NCBI GenBank assembly: GCA_023418915.1 | Contig: JAEZYU010000050.1 | Span: forward strand, 1 to 64,000 | Source of the DNA: Bacillota bacterium | GTDB taxonomy: Bacteria; Bacillota; Clostridia; Acetivibrionales; DTU013 | Reading direction: 5' to 3' | Length of the DNA: 64,000 nucleotides | Notes under the pieces: model-generated | What the model was told of the DNA's origin: nothing | What the model saw: only the letters and a program-made list of their open reading frames with translations | Databases searched by the model: none | In this document: piece after piece, positions 17,174 through 25,588 of the stretch | How positions within the stretch are numbered: the first letter of the stretch is position 1 | How the letters are laid out: each line of letters begins with the position of its first letter | Position numbers and translations under genes: made by a program

Positions 17174-17202
17174 TTGTTTTAGTTATAAATATATGATATA
17201 AT
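17174..17202 (+). promoter_or_regulatory. Promoter for the rpsM operon
   Basis: TTGTTT (17174-17179), a 17-base spacer and TATAAT (17197-17202) with an upstream TG (extended -10, TGATATAAT). It would give a leader of about 245 bases before rpsM. That leader contains a strong hairpin CGTGTGC/GCACACG near 17276-17300. Confidence 0.65.
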
Positions 17203-17455
17203 TTTTGCTTGATTTGCAGTCAATTATCAATTATCCAACCTGGGACAAAATTGAATTGACCATTCCGGAGCGGCTGCGTGTGCGCCTGAAAATGCACACG
17301 ATTCGGATGTTGATCATAAATACCGGGTCTGTATACTTAAGGTATGTAATTATACGAAATATATGCCGGTTATGTATGTGACCCTGTACACAAGCAATCG
17401 AACTACGATATAAAAGTTGTTACACTGTAGGAATTATTTGGAGGTGTTTGACAAG

Positions 17456-17827
17456 ATGGCACGTATTGCCGGAGTAGACCTGCCCAGAGAAAAGCGGGTA
17501 GAAATTGGGTTGACTTACATCTTTGGCCTGGGAAGAAGCAAGGCTATTGAAATTCTAAAAAAGACTGCTATCAACCCGGACACAAGGGTAAGAGATCTGA
17601 CAGATGATGAGATCAGCAGACTCAGAGAAGTAATAGACAAGGAATATAAGGTGGAGGGTGACCTCAGAAGAGAGATCTCTCTTAATATCAAAAGATTGAT
17701 GGAAATTGGATGCTATAGAGGCAGGAGGCATAGAACCGGATTGCCGGTAAGAGGCCAGAAGACCAAGACAAATGCACGCACAAGAAAAGGTCCTAAGAGA
17801 ACTGTTGGCGTCCAGAGAAGGAAATAA
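17456..17827 (+). CDS. rpsM: 30S ribosomal protein S13
   Basis: 123 residues from ATG 17456, after TTGGAGGTGTTTGACAAG. The longer upstream open frame lacks support. It starts MARIAGVDLPREKR and ends with the basic tail GPKRTVGVQRRK. S13 lies at the subunit interface of the 30S head. First gene of the alpha operon, with its own promoter here. Confidence 0.97.
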   Translation: MARIAGVDLPREKRVEIGLTYIFGLGRSKAIEILKKTAINPDTRVRDLTDDEISRLREVIDKEYKVEGDLRREISLNIKRLMEIGCYRGRRHRTGLPVRGQKTKTNARTRKGPKRTVGVQRRK

Positions 17828-17851
17828 CAAGGATAGGAGGTTGATTATCGC

Positions 17852-18253
17852 ATGGCAGCTAGAACTGGTGGAAAAAGAACGACCAGAAAAAGAAGAGAGC
17901 GTAAAAATATTGAACGCGGAGCAGCACATATTCGTTCAACGTTCAATAATACTATAGTCACGATTACTGACACTGCAGGAAATGCAATTTCATGGGCAAG
18001 CGCCGGTGGACTGGGTTTCAGAGGATCCAGAAAGAGCACTCCGTTTGCGGCTCAGATGGCAGCAGAAACTGCATCAAAAGCAGCAATGGAGCATGGTCTT
18101 AAAACAGTTGAAGTTTATGTAAAAGGCCCCGGAGCCGGAAGAGAAGCAGCTATAAGAGCTTTACAGGCAGCCGGGCTTGATGTTAGCCTGATAAAGGACG
18201 AAACGCCTATTCCGCACAACGGATGCAGGCCGCCCAAGAGAAGAAGAGTGTAA
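17852..18253 (+). CDS. rpsK: 30S ribosomal protein S11
   Basis: 133 residues, with ARTGGKRTTRKRRERKNIE, HIRSTFNNTIVTITD and the conserved end THNGCRPPK-like IPHNGCRPPKRRRV. S11 forms the 30S platform near the E site. Ribosome binding site GATAGGAGG upstream. Confidence 0.98.
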   Translation: MAARTGGKRTTRKRRERKNIERGAAHIRSTFNNTIVTITDTAGNAISWASAGGLGFRGSRKSTPFAAQMAAETASKAAMEHGLKTVEVYVKGPGAGREAAIRALQAAGLDVSLIKDETPIPHNGCRPPKRRRV

Positions 18254-18272
18254 TATGGAGGTGTTAGAATAG

Positions 18273-18899
18273 ATGGCAAGATATACAGATTCATCTTGCA
18301 GACTTTGCCGCAGAGAGGGCGAGAAGCTTTTTCTGAAGGGTGAAAGATGCTATACCAACAAATGCTCTGTCGCAAAGAGGGCATATGCTCCGGGACAGCA
18401 TGGACAGCAGAGAAAGAAAATGTCTGAGTATGGCATGCAGCTGCGTGAAAAACAAAAAGCAAGAAGATTTTATGGAATACTTGAAAGCCAGTTCAGAAAG
18501 TATTTCGATATGGCAGTAAAGAAAAAAGGCGTTACTGGTGAAAACCTTCTGCAGATACTTGAAAGCAGGATAGATAATGTGGTTTACAGACTTGGACTTG
18601 CTACATCAAGACCTGAAGCAAGACAGCTTGTAAGGCATGGACATTTCACACTGAACGGTAAGAAGGCTAATATACCTTCGATCCTTCTGGTCCCTGGTGA
18701 TGTAATAGCAGTACGCGAGAAATTGAGGGGATCTGATAAGATGAAATCCATTATTGATATAGCGGGCGGCAAGGTGGTCCCGAAATGGCTTGAATTCGAC
18801 GCTGAAAACCTTACCGGCAAGATGGTTACGTTGCCGGAAAGGGAAGAGATTGATCTTCCGATCAGAGAACATCTCATCGTCGAGTTGTACTCCAAGTAA
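18273..18899 (+). CDS. rpsD: 30S ribosomal protein S4, zinc form
   Basis: 208 residues. The N-terminus carries C9, C12, C26 and C31, a zinc-binding set. An S4 RNA-binding domain (about residues 98-160, ESRIDNVVYRLGLATS) follows. S4 starts 30S assembly and in some bacteria represses this operon. A 220-base spacer separates it from rpoA. Confidence 0.98.
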   Translation: MARYTDSSCRLCRREGEKLFLKGERCYTNKCSVAKRAYAPGQHGQQRKKMSEYGMQLREKQKARRFYGILESQFRKYFDMAVKKKGVTGENLLQILESRIDNVVYRLGLATSRPEARQLVRHGHFTLNGKKANIPSILLVPGDVIAVREKLRGSDKMKSIIDIAGGKVVPKWLEFDAENLTGKMVTLPEREEIDLPIREHLIVELYSK

Positions 18900-19122
18900 T
18901 CTGATAGTACTATTGATTTATACCTATAGATCGGAAATAACCAGTTCGACCAGCCAGAAGGAGCTCTGGGAGATCCCGGCGCTCCGGACGGCTTGAAAAG
19001 CAACTGACTATTCCAGTAATATAAGCATAAGGGTATTAAAAACAGAGTACTGAATATGATATAAGGATTACGAATCAGTTGCCCTCATATAAATAAATTT
19101 GCAAGTCAAGGGAGGGTTTTTG
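18900..19122 (+). other. Structured spacer between rpsD and rpoA
   Basis: About 220 bases without a gene. GGAGC...GCTCC near 18959-18985 can form a hairpin. The rest is AT-rich and may include a weak promoter. No clear terminator was seen, so read-through into rpoA is expected. Confidence 0.35.
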
Positions 19123-20070
19123 TTGATCGAAATAGAAAAACCAAAAATCGAATGTGTTGAGTCCACGGAAGACAATACCTTTGGGAAGTTTGTAGTAGAG
19201 CCTCTGGAGAGGGGATACGGCATTACGCTGGGTAATTCCCTCAGAAGGATACTGCTCTCATCTTTGCCGGGAGTTGCGGTAACATCGATTAAGATAGATG
19301 GAGTACTGCATGAGTTTTCAACAGTGCCCGGTGTTATAGAAGATGTGACTGAAATCATACTTAATGTAAAGAACCTTTCGCTGAAGCTTCACAGCGACGG
19401 TCCAAAGATAGTCTATATAGACGCTGATGGTGAAGGACCTGTCACTGCTGGAGATATAAAGGCGGATTCAGATGTGGAGATCCTCAATCCTGATCTTCAT
19501 ATATGCACTTTGAATGGCGAGAGCAGATTTTACATGGAGCTGGTGCTCAATAAAAACAGAGGTTACATACCGGCGGAAAAGAACAAGCAGCCAGGTCAGC
19601 CTATCGGCATAGTACCTATTGATTCCATATATACGCCTGTAAGGAAGGTCAATTACACTGTGGAGAATACACGTGTAGGTCAGGTTACCGATTTTGACAA
19701 GCTCACTCTGGAGGTCTGGACTAATGGCAGCATCAAACCCGATGAGGCTATAAGTCTTGGTGCAAAGATCATGAGCGAGCATCTGAATCTGTTTATTGAC
19801 CTTTCGGATCATGCGAAGCATACGGAAATCATGGTAGAAAAAGAGGAGACAAAGAAAGAGAAGGTTCTGGAGATGACAATCGAAGAACTGGATCTGTCCG
19901 TGAGATCATATAACTGCTTGAAGAGAGCCGGTATAAATACGGTCGAGGATTTGACCAACAAGACGGAAGAAGACATGATGAAAGTGAGAAACCTTGGAAG
20001 GAAGTCACTTGAGGAAGTGCTCCAGAAGCTTCACGCTTTAGGATTGTCGCTCGCTCCAAGCGAAGAATGA
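19123..20070 (+). CDS. rpoA: RNA polymerase alpha subunit
   Basis: 315 residues from TTG 19123, giving the usual MIEIEKPKIECVE start after AAGGGAGGG. TTG codons at 19099 and 19120 are alternatives. The N-terminal domain (to about 230) assembles polymerase (GYGITLGNSLRRILLSSLPG). The C-terminal domain (about 250-315, ELDLSVRSYNCLKRAGINT) binds UP elements and activators. Confidence 0.98.
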   Translation: MIEIEKPKIECVESTEDNTFGKFVVEPLERGYGITLGNSLRRILLSSLPGVAVTSIKIDGVLHEFSTVPGVIEDVTEIILNVKNLSLKLHSDGPKIVYIDADGEGPVTAGDIKADSDVEILNPDLHICTLNGESRFYMELVLNKNRGYIPAEKNKQPGQPIGIVPIDSIYTPVRKVNYTVENTRVGQVTDFDKLTLEVWTNGSIKPDEAISLGAKIMSEHLNLFIDLSDHAKHTEIMVEKEETKKEKVLEMTIEELDLSVRSYNCLKRAGINTVEDLTNKTEEDMMKVRNLGRKSLEEVLQKLHALGLSLAPSEE

Positions 20071-20098
20071 AAAAGGAGTTTAGGGAGGTAAGAGGGTA

Positions 20099-20632
20099 AT
20101 GCCTACACAGAGAAAGCTGGGACGTGCTACCGATCAGAGAAAGGCAATACTAAAAAATCTCGTTACTGTTTTGCTTCAGAAGGGCAAGGTTGAGACGACC
20201 GTAGCCAGAGCAAAGGAAGTACAGGCTATTGCTGAAAAATTGATCGCTATGGCTATAAAGGAAGATGGCAACATCACATCAAAGCAGGTAAAGATCAGTG
20301 CTGCAAAAGTAGACAGCAAGGGGAAAAAGATCACCAAATCAGTCACTTCTAAAAACGGCAGGAAATACGAAGTAGTCGAAAGAGAAGTGAAGACAGATAT
20401 GGTAACAGTTGATAAACCTTCAAGGCTTAGCGCCAGGAGAAGGGCAATGAACTGGATCTACAGAGTCAAGGATGAGAACGGTAAGTATATCAACGTTGTC
20501 GACAAGCTCTTTGATGAAATCGGCCCGAGATTCAAAGGAATCAGCGGCGGATATACCAGGATCTACAAGCTTGGACCAAGGAGAGGCGATGCAGCTGAGG
20601 CTGTCATACTTGAGTTGACCAAGCAGGCGTAA
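20099..20632 (+). CDS. rplQ: 50S ribosomal protein L17 with an internal insertion
   Basis: 177 residues against about 120 in Bacillus. The N-terminal core (RKLGRATDQRKAILKNLVT) and the C-terminal end (YTRIYKLGPRRGDAAEAVILEL) are normal. A Lys-rich insertion of roughly 50-55 residues (about 65-120, including SKGKKITKSV) separates them. L17 sits at the bottom of the 50S near the tunnel exit. It is the last gene of the alpha operon. Confidence 0.97.
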   Translation: MPTQRKLGRATDQRKAILKNLVTVLLQKGKVETTVARAKEVQAIAEKLIAMAIKEDGNITSKQVKISAAKVDSKGKKITKSVTSKNGRKYEVVEREVKTDMVTVDKPSRLSARRRAMNWIYRVKDENGKYINVVDKLFDEIGPRFKGISGGYTRIYKLGPRRGDAAEAVILELTKQA

Positions 20633-20644
20633 GTTTTTTGTACG

Positions 20645-20690
20645 AAAAAGCCAGGGATTTGCCGAAACAGGCCGATCCCTGATTTTGTTT
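20645..20690 (+). terminator. Terminator after rplQ, possibly an L17 downstream element
   Basis: CAGGGAT (20652-20658) pairs with ATCCCTG (20675-20681), with an inner GCC/GGC stem, then TTTTG. It lies immediately after rplQ. Position and shape resemble the conserved L17 downstream element (L17DE) of Firmicutes. A covariance search would decide. Confidence 0.6.
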
Positions 20691-20735
20691 GTATGGATCC
20701 AGCAATTTGATATCAGCTTGAAAGGGGTTTGTGCA

Positions 20736-21602
20736 TTGTCAGCGGATAGAAATAAGAATAAAAGCATTATAGAAGTGAACAGCGCAAGCTATGTTTATAG
20801 ATCCCACAGTGAAGACGTGCCGGATGTAAAGGCGCTTGACGATGTCAGCCTATCTATTGGGAAGGGTGAGTTTCTGGCTGTACTTGGCAGGAACGGCTCG
20901 GGCAAATCAACGCTGGCAAAGCTGATGAATGCATTGATCCTGCCGGTGTCCGGAACTGTCGTAGTAAACGGTATCGATACTGCCAATGAAGAATTGCTGT
21001 GGGATATCAGGAGTTCAACAGGCATGGTGTTCCAGAATCCCGACAATCAGATAGTCGGTACGGTGGTTGAAGAGGATGTGGCCTTCGGACCTGAGAACCT
21101 GGGTGTGCCGCCTCAGGAAATAAGAATGCGTGTTGATGAAGCGCTTGAGATGATCGGCATGACAGAATATAAGAAGCATGCTCCTCATCAGTTGTCGGGA
21201 GGACAGAAGCAAAGAGTCGCCATAGCTGGTATATTGGCTATGAAGCCTAAATGTATAGTGCTTGATGAAGCGACTGCGATGCTTGATCCTGTCGGCAGGA
21301 AGGAAGTAATGCGCATCCTGAGGAGGCTGAATACCGAAGAGGGCATTACTATTGTTCACATCACGCACCATATGGATGAAGCCGGGAAGGCAGACAGGGT
21401 TCTCGTGATAGATAATGGAAGCTGTGTTATGATTGGCACACCACGGGAGGTATTCAGTGATGTTAAGAGTATAAAAAGTCTGGGGCTCGATGTGCCGCAG
21501 GTTACAGAGCTTATGTATGAGCTTAATAAATTTGGCTTTGATTTTCCTACCGATGTATTGACTGTCGATGAGGCTGTACAGTATCTTAAGACACATCTCT
21601 GA
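20736..21602 (+). CDS. ecfA1: ECF transporter ATPase EcfA1
   Basis: 288 residues from TTG 20736, after GAAAGGGG. An in-frame upstream extension exists but has no ribosome binding site. Walker A is GRNGSGKST (51-59), with signature LSGGQKQR and Walker B CIVLDEATAMLDP. The ATAMLDP variant is typical of EcfA1. With EcfA2 and EcfT it forms the shared energising module for vitamin and cobalt/nickel S-components. Its usual partner genes are displaced 2.1 kb downstream. Confidence 0.94.
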   Translation: MSADRNKNKSIIEVNSASYVYRSHSEDVPDVKALDDVSLSIGKGEFLAVLGRNGSGKSTLAKLMNALILPVSGTVVVNGIDTANEELLWDIRSSTGMVFQNPDNQIVGTVVEEDVAFGPENLGVPPQEIRMRVDEALEMIGMTEYKKHAPHQLSGGQKQRVAIAGILAMKPKCIVLDEATAMLDPVGRKEVMRILRRLNTEEGITIVHITHHMDEAGKADRVLVIDNGSCVMIGTPREVFSDVKSIKSLGLDVPQVTELMYELNKFGFDFPTDVLTVDEAVQYLKTHL

Positions 21603-21606
21603 GTTG

Positions 21607-22024
21607 CGGGCGCTTTTAGCAGGGTGCTTTTTGCGGGGCACTTTTAGCGGGGCACTTTTAGCGGGGCACTTATAGTGGGGCGCTTTTAGCAGGGCGCTTA
21701 TAGCGGGGCGCTTATAGCGGGGCGCTTTTAGCAGAGCACTTTTAGCGGGGCGCTTTTAGCAGGGCACTTATAGCGAGGCGCTTTTAGCAGGGCACTTATA
21801 GCAGAGCACTTTTAGTGGGGCGCTTTTAGCGGGGCACTTATAGCGGAGCACTTTTAACGGAGTGCTTTTTGCGGGGCACTTTTAGCGGGGCACTTTTTGC
21901 AGGGCACTTATAGTGGGGCGCTTATAGCGGGGCACTTATAGCGGAGCACTTATAGCGGAGCACTTATAGCGGAGCACTTATAGCGGAGCACTTATAGCGG
22001 AGCACTTTTAACGGGGCACTTATA
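21607..22024. repeat. 14-bp tandem repeat array, about 30 units
   Basis: 29 complete units plus a partial one, of strict 14-bp period with consensus GGGGCACTTTTAGC. The array begins 5 bases after the ecfA1 stop. Variation is concentrated at four positions (G/A, A/G in CAC/CGC, T/A in TTTT/TTAT, and the final C/T). Four adjacent units near the right end (21943-21998) are identical, pointing to recent expansion there. There are no spacers, so it is not CRISPR, and 14 is not a multiple of 3, so it is not coding. Confidence 0.95.
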
Positions 22025-22665
22025 TTAGTCGCAGATCGGTGTCAGGGTCGGACCGCCATATTCGATGTTGCTGTTAATAGCGAAGCATTGTTTTGAAGTA
22101 CGTTGCTAAAAAATACAACTAATGGGGTATTATTTCCCGGAGAATTTAAAATATCACATGAGAGACTATACATAACTACGCCATTTACTGTATTATGGCA
22201 ACTTACCGCAATTTATTAAGGCTTTATGACTCCCATTACTTGAAAAATCTAACTATTTCCCCAGGTTGGAATTCTGGACGAAAAGGACAGAGGATGGGAG
22301 ATCAAAGCATTCATTGGCTGCAAGTGCTACAGATATGTACGGATCACGAAGCTCGAATGAGGCGGCAGGAACCACCACCGGCAACACGGATGATGTCGTG
22401 TGTTTGCAGTGGGTGTCAGGGTCGGAGCGCCAGTACCATTTATTTCGGTAGTGTTTCATAAGCACCAAAAATAATGCTCCTGTTCAACAAATAAGTAAAC
22501 CTGGCTCAGGATGTCGTATCTATCAGGCAGTGCAGTAACTTCTGTTCGATTAATTGTTTTGCAGAGATGCTTTAAGGCATAAAAGATAACCTCCATAAAC
22601 GCCGCTGTTGCTCTTGCTTTATGAGTGAGGTGTTGGTGATATGAGGGAAATAGCGCCAGCGCTAT
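22025..22665. other. Non-coding stretch with possible decayed gene remnant
   Basis: No credible gene is seen. A near-repeat of GTGTCAGGGTCGG occurs at about 22041 and 22410. On the minus strand, 22253-22468 reads a frame with WRSDPDT and FDLPSSVLF. This weakly recalls the WLRSPG...RPAFNLNLSSVLF ends of clostridial surface or phage-like proteins. It may be a worn-down pseudogene, but the resemblance is from memory and weak. Confidence 0.25.
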
Positions 22666-23268
22666 TTATATGCGCACTGACTTGTATACTCTGATGCCGC
22701 CGCTCTTTTCCACATCCTCGGCATTTGAAAAACGTCCCTGCATCATTTTCTTTAGTGAGGATCCGCCCTTATTGTGGTATGCGACCATCCACAGTGCACC
22801 ATTTAGATTGAGGTGGTCATAGGCTTGATCTATCAGGCTCGACAGCAGTTTTTTTCCTGCTGCAAAGGGAGGGTTTGTAATTATATCATCGAAGGCGATC
22901 CCGTCAAATGCCGCAAAAAGGTTGCTTTTGACTGCCTTTACCTCCAGAGCGTTATTTGCAGCATTAAGCATAGCATACTCAACAGCTCGTTCATTAATGT
23001 CTGACAGGCATACGAGCTGGTTCTTGTAAAGTGCTTTTATGGATAGCCCAACAGCACCATAACCGCAGCCCAGATCCAGTACGGAATGGCCGGATGGCCT
23101 GAATGCTTCTATCAGTAGTTCGGAAGCCTTGTCCACTTTATTTTCAAATGCGAACACTCCGCTGACCGAGGTGAGGGACAGTTCTATATTCTTTATTTTA
23201 TGTCTGAAACTACGTTCTTTTATCTCGGATGTAGGTTTTTCTGTAAAGTAATGTTCACTTCCGCTCAT
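22666..23268 (-). CDS. Class I SAM-dependent methyltransferase, RsmC/YbxB-like
   Basis: 200 residues. Its start (SGSEHYFTEKPTSEIKER) and the SGVFAFENKVDKASELLIEAF segment resemble Bacillus YbxB. Motif I is VLDLGCGYGAVGL and the catalytic motif is NPPFAAG, typical of N2-guanine or N6-adenine rRNA methyltransferases of the RsmC fold. The likely substrate is rRNA; the exact base is not known. It lies opposite to all its neighbours and between ecfA1 and ecfA2, so it appears inserted there. Confidence 0.85.
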   Translation of the reverse strand: MSGSEHYFTEKPTSEIKERSFRHKIKNIELSLTSVSGVFAFENKVDKASELLIEAFRPSGHSVLDLGCGYGAVGLSIKALYKNQLVCLSDINERAVEYAMLNAANNALEVKAVKSNLFAAFDGIAFDDIITNPPFAAGKKLLSSLIDQAYDHLNLNGALWMVAYHNKGGSSLKKMMQGRFSNAEDVEKSGGIRVYKSVRI

Positions 23269-23398
23269 TGTGAAATCCTTTCGGAATATTTGCCAATCAA
23301 GTGTCCCTTTATATTAATCTTTGCCGTCGAAGATGCGATAATACCTGACCGGCCTGTTCACCATATTGTACCATTTATTCATTCTGATTGAAATAGGG

Positions 23399-23533
23399 TA
23401 GAACTGCCCTCATGAAGAACTGCCCTCATGAAGAACTGTCCCTCAGGAGAGAGTTGTCCCCCAACAAATGTAGAACTGTCCCTCAGAGGAAGTACTATCC
23501 CCGTGAAGAACTGTCCCCGTGAAGAACTGTCCC
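23399..23533. repeat. Second array of GAACTGTCCC-type units
   Basis: Eight units: GAACTGCCCT twice, GAACTGTCCC four times, plus GAGTTGTCCC and GTACTATCCC. Spacing is mostly 15-18 bases, with two wider gaps of about 25-27. Same motif as the array at 571-777. In both places a MITE-like element lies 50-100 bases downstream. Confidence 0.8.
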
Positions 23534-23578
23534 CAAAAAAAGCTTGCAGTTATTTTTGTTACAATTATAATAGTAAGC

Positions 23579-23709
23579 GTTAGGTATAGCGAGGCGATAC
23601 TCGCCTCGTTGAAACACTGCATTATCACAAAATATCCTTTGGATATTCTGCGACTTGTAAGAAAATTTTTCTATGAACGAAAAATTTTCTATGAACTTAA
23701 GTGTTATAA
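23579..23709. repeat. MITE-like dispersed repeat, diverged copy
   Basis: Contains TAGCGAGGCGATACTCGCCTCG (a small palindrome), CGCCTCGTTGAAAC, AGAAAATTTTTCTATGAACG and an end GTGTTATAAT. These match modules of the other copies, but the ends are less clean. It sits just upstream of ecfA2 and may supply part of its promoter region. Confidence 0.5.
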
Positions 23710-23746
23710 TAAATGTATATTTATTTGATGTGTTAGGGAGATATTG

Positions 23747-24604
23747 ATGTCTATCGTTATTGAAAATTTATCATATATATATATGCAGGGAACGCCGTTT
23801 GAAAAAGAGGCTCTCAAGGATATCAGCCTGGAGATAGGTGATGGTGAGTTTATAGGCATCATTGGACATACGGGTTCGGGTAAGTCGACACTTATACAGC
23901 ATTTCAACGGCCTTCTCAAGCCGACATCCGGGAAGGTGCTGATAAATGGCATTGACACGGCAGGTAAAGGACTGAAAGAGCTGCGGCGTCATGTTGGTAT
24001 AGTGTTTCAATACCCGGAGCACCAGCTTTTTGAGGAAACGGTTTATAAAGATATTGCGTTTGGACTGCGCAAACAAAACCTGCCTGAAGAAGAGGCGAAA
24101 AAAGAGATCTACAGTGTGACCGAGGCGGTCGGACTAAGCCGGGAGATGCTGGAGAAATCGCCATTTGAGCTGTCTGGAGGGCAAAAGAGAAGGGTGGCTA
24201 TAGCCGGAGTGCTGGCAATGAAACCTTCCATTCTCATACTTGATGAACCAACGGCAGGCCTCGATCCCAAAGGACGAGACGAGGTTTTCGGGTTTATAAC
24301 GCATATACATGAAACGATGGGTATGACCGTTATCCTTGTATCTCACAGCATGGAGGATATTGCAAAGCTGGTGGACAGAGTAATAGTTATGAACAATGGG
24401 CGTCTTGAGATGGATGGGAGAATAGATGAAGTATTTTCCGACATCGACAGACTTGAGGACATAGGCCTCTCCGCACCACAGGTTGCTTATCTGATGAAAA
24501 AACTGAAGTCTTTATTACCTGAAATAAATGACAGGGCATATACTGTACAGGCTGCAAGGGATGAACTGCTCAAGCACCTGAAGGAAAGAGGTGCACTGGC
24601 ATGA
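23747..24604 (+). CDS. ecfA2: ECF transporter ATPase EcfA2
   Basis: 285 residues from ATG 23747, 6 bases after AGGGAG; a TTG one codon earlier is too close. Walker A is GHTGSGKST, with signature LSGGQKRR and Walker B ILILDEPTAGLDP. It pairs with EcfA1 and binds the coupling helices of EcfT. Its last codons overlap the ecfT start (ATGA). Confidence 0.96.
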   Translation: MSIVIENLSYIYMQGTPFEKEALKDISLEIGDGEFIGIIGHTGSGKSTLIQHFNGLLKPTSGKVLINGIDTAGKGLKELRRHVGIVFQYPEHQLFEETVYKDIAFGLRKQNLPEEEAKKEIYSVTEAVGLSREMLEKSPFELSGGQKRRVAIAGVLAMKPSILILDEPTAGLDPKGRDEVFGFITHIHETMGMTVILVSHSMEDIAKLVDRVIVMNNGRLEMDGRIDEVFSDIDRLEDIGLSAPQVAYLMKKLKSLLPEINDRAYTVQAARDELLKHLKERGALA

Positions 24605-25404
24605 TAAACACCAGTATAACGATAGGCCAGTACATTCCGGGCGAATCCATCATACACAGGGCAGATCCGAGAACAAAGATCATACTATCGATAGTGTTTA
24701 TGGTAATGATATTCCTTGTGAATTCATTCTTCACGTTTATTTCAATAGCTATGTTCACGCTGCTGGCTGTGATAATCTCCGGAGTGCCTCTTAAATATAC
24801 ATTAAGGGGACTTAAGCCGCTGCTGTTTATTATTATCTTTACTGCGGTTATTAACATGTTTTCTACAGGCGGGACACCAATATCACAAACGGTGCCGTTC
24901 AAATACATTACCTATGAGGGTATCATCCTTGCGTTGATGCTGGCTGTGAGGCTTGCGTTGATAATAATCAGCGGATCGCTGCTGACCTTTACCACGACAC
25001 CTATTCTTCTGACCGACGGTATCGAGAGGCTGTTGTCACCGTTCAAGAAGATAGGCCTGCCTGCTCATGAGCTGGCAATGATGATGTCAATTGCACTAAG
25101 GTTTATTCCCACACTGCTTGAGGAAACAGACAAGATAATGAAGGCACAGGCAGCAAGAGGGGCTGATTTTGATACGGGCAACCTTGTGCAGCGTGCAAAG
25201 AGCTTTATACCAGTCCTGGTACCGCTGTTTGTAAGTGCATTCAGAAGAGCAGATGAGCTGGCAACGGCAATGGAGGCTAGATGCTACAGAGGAGGTACGG
25301 GAAGAACAAGGCTGCGTCAACTGCAGTTTACAACCGCCGATACGATTATATGGATTGTCACTTTTACGTTTTTTACCGGCCTGTTAATGCTAGAATATTT
25401 ATAG
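24601..25404 (+). CDS. ecfT: ECF transporter transmembrane subunit EcfT
   Basis: 267 residues, with five to six hydrophobic helices. Two Ala-Arg-Gly-type coupling motifs (QAARGAD and MEARCYRGG) dock the ATPases. It starts SITIGQYIPGESIIHRADPRTKI, typical of the family. It overlaps ecfA2, confirming an operon. No substrate-binding S-component is in the window; it is presumably encoded elsewhere. Confidence 0.96.
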   Translation: MINTSITIGQYIPGESIIHRADPRTKIILSIVFMVMIFLVNSFFTFISIAMFTLLAVIISGVPLKYTLRGLKPLLFIIIFTAVINMFSTGGTPISQTVPFKYITYEGIILALMLAVRLALIIISGSLLTFTTTPILLTDGIERLLSPFKKIGLPAHELAMMMSIALRFIPTLLEETDKIMKAQAARGADFDTGNLVQRAKSFIPVLVPLFVSAFRRADELATAMEARCYRGGTGRTRLRQLQFTTADTIIWIVTFTFFTGLLMLEYL

Positions 25405-25472
25405 GTTCGTCCCCGATTTGCTTGTAAGTTATAAAGTATTCAAATTGGTTTAGCTTGGGCAGCAGTAAGAAC

Positions 25473-25570
25473 AAAATGGTATCATGAGCTAACTCGGATC
25501 ACTAATATCTGAATGAATAAAATGGTATCAGGAGCTAACTCGGATTATTAATATCTGAATGAATAAAATG
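25473..25570. repeat. 46-bp direct repeat upstream of the hexokinase gene
   Basis: Two adjacent copies (25473-25518 and 25519-25564) differ at only a few positions; both contain GAGCTAACTCGGAT and TAATATCTGAATGAAT. A third copy begins with AAAATG and breaks off. The repeat ends 19 bases before the hexokinase start codon, so it lies in its promoter or leader. Confidence 0.85.
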
Positions 25571-25588
25571 TATATTTGGAGGTTTACC

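Noticed and set aside
21607..22024. Tandem array as a CRISPR
   Set aside because: Units of 14 bp are directly joined with no unique spacers, and no cas genes are near.
22195..22461. 88-residue plus-strand open frame after the 14-bp array
   Set aside because: No ribosome binding site, no family resemblance, and competing frames of similar length on both strands.
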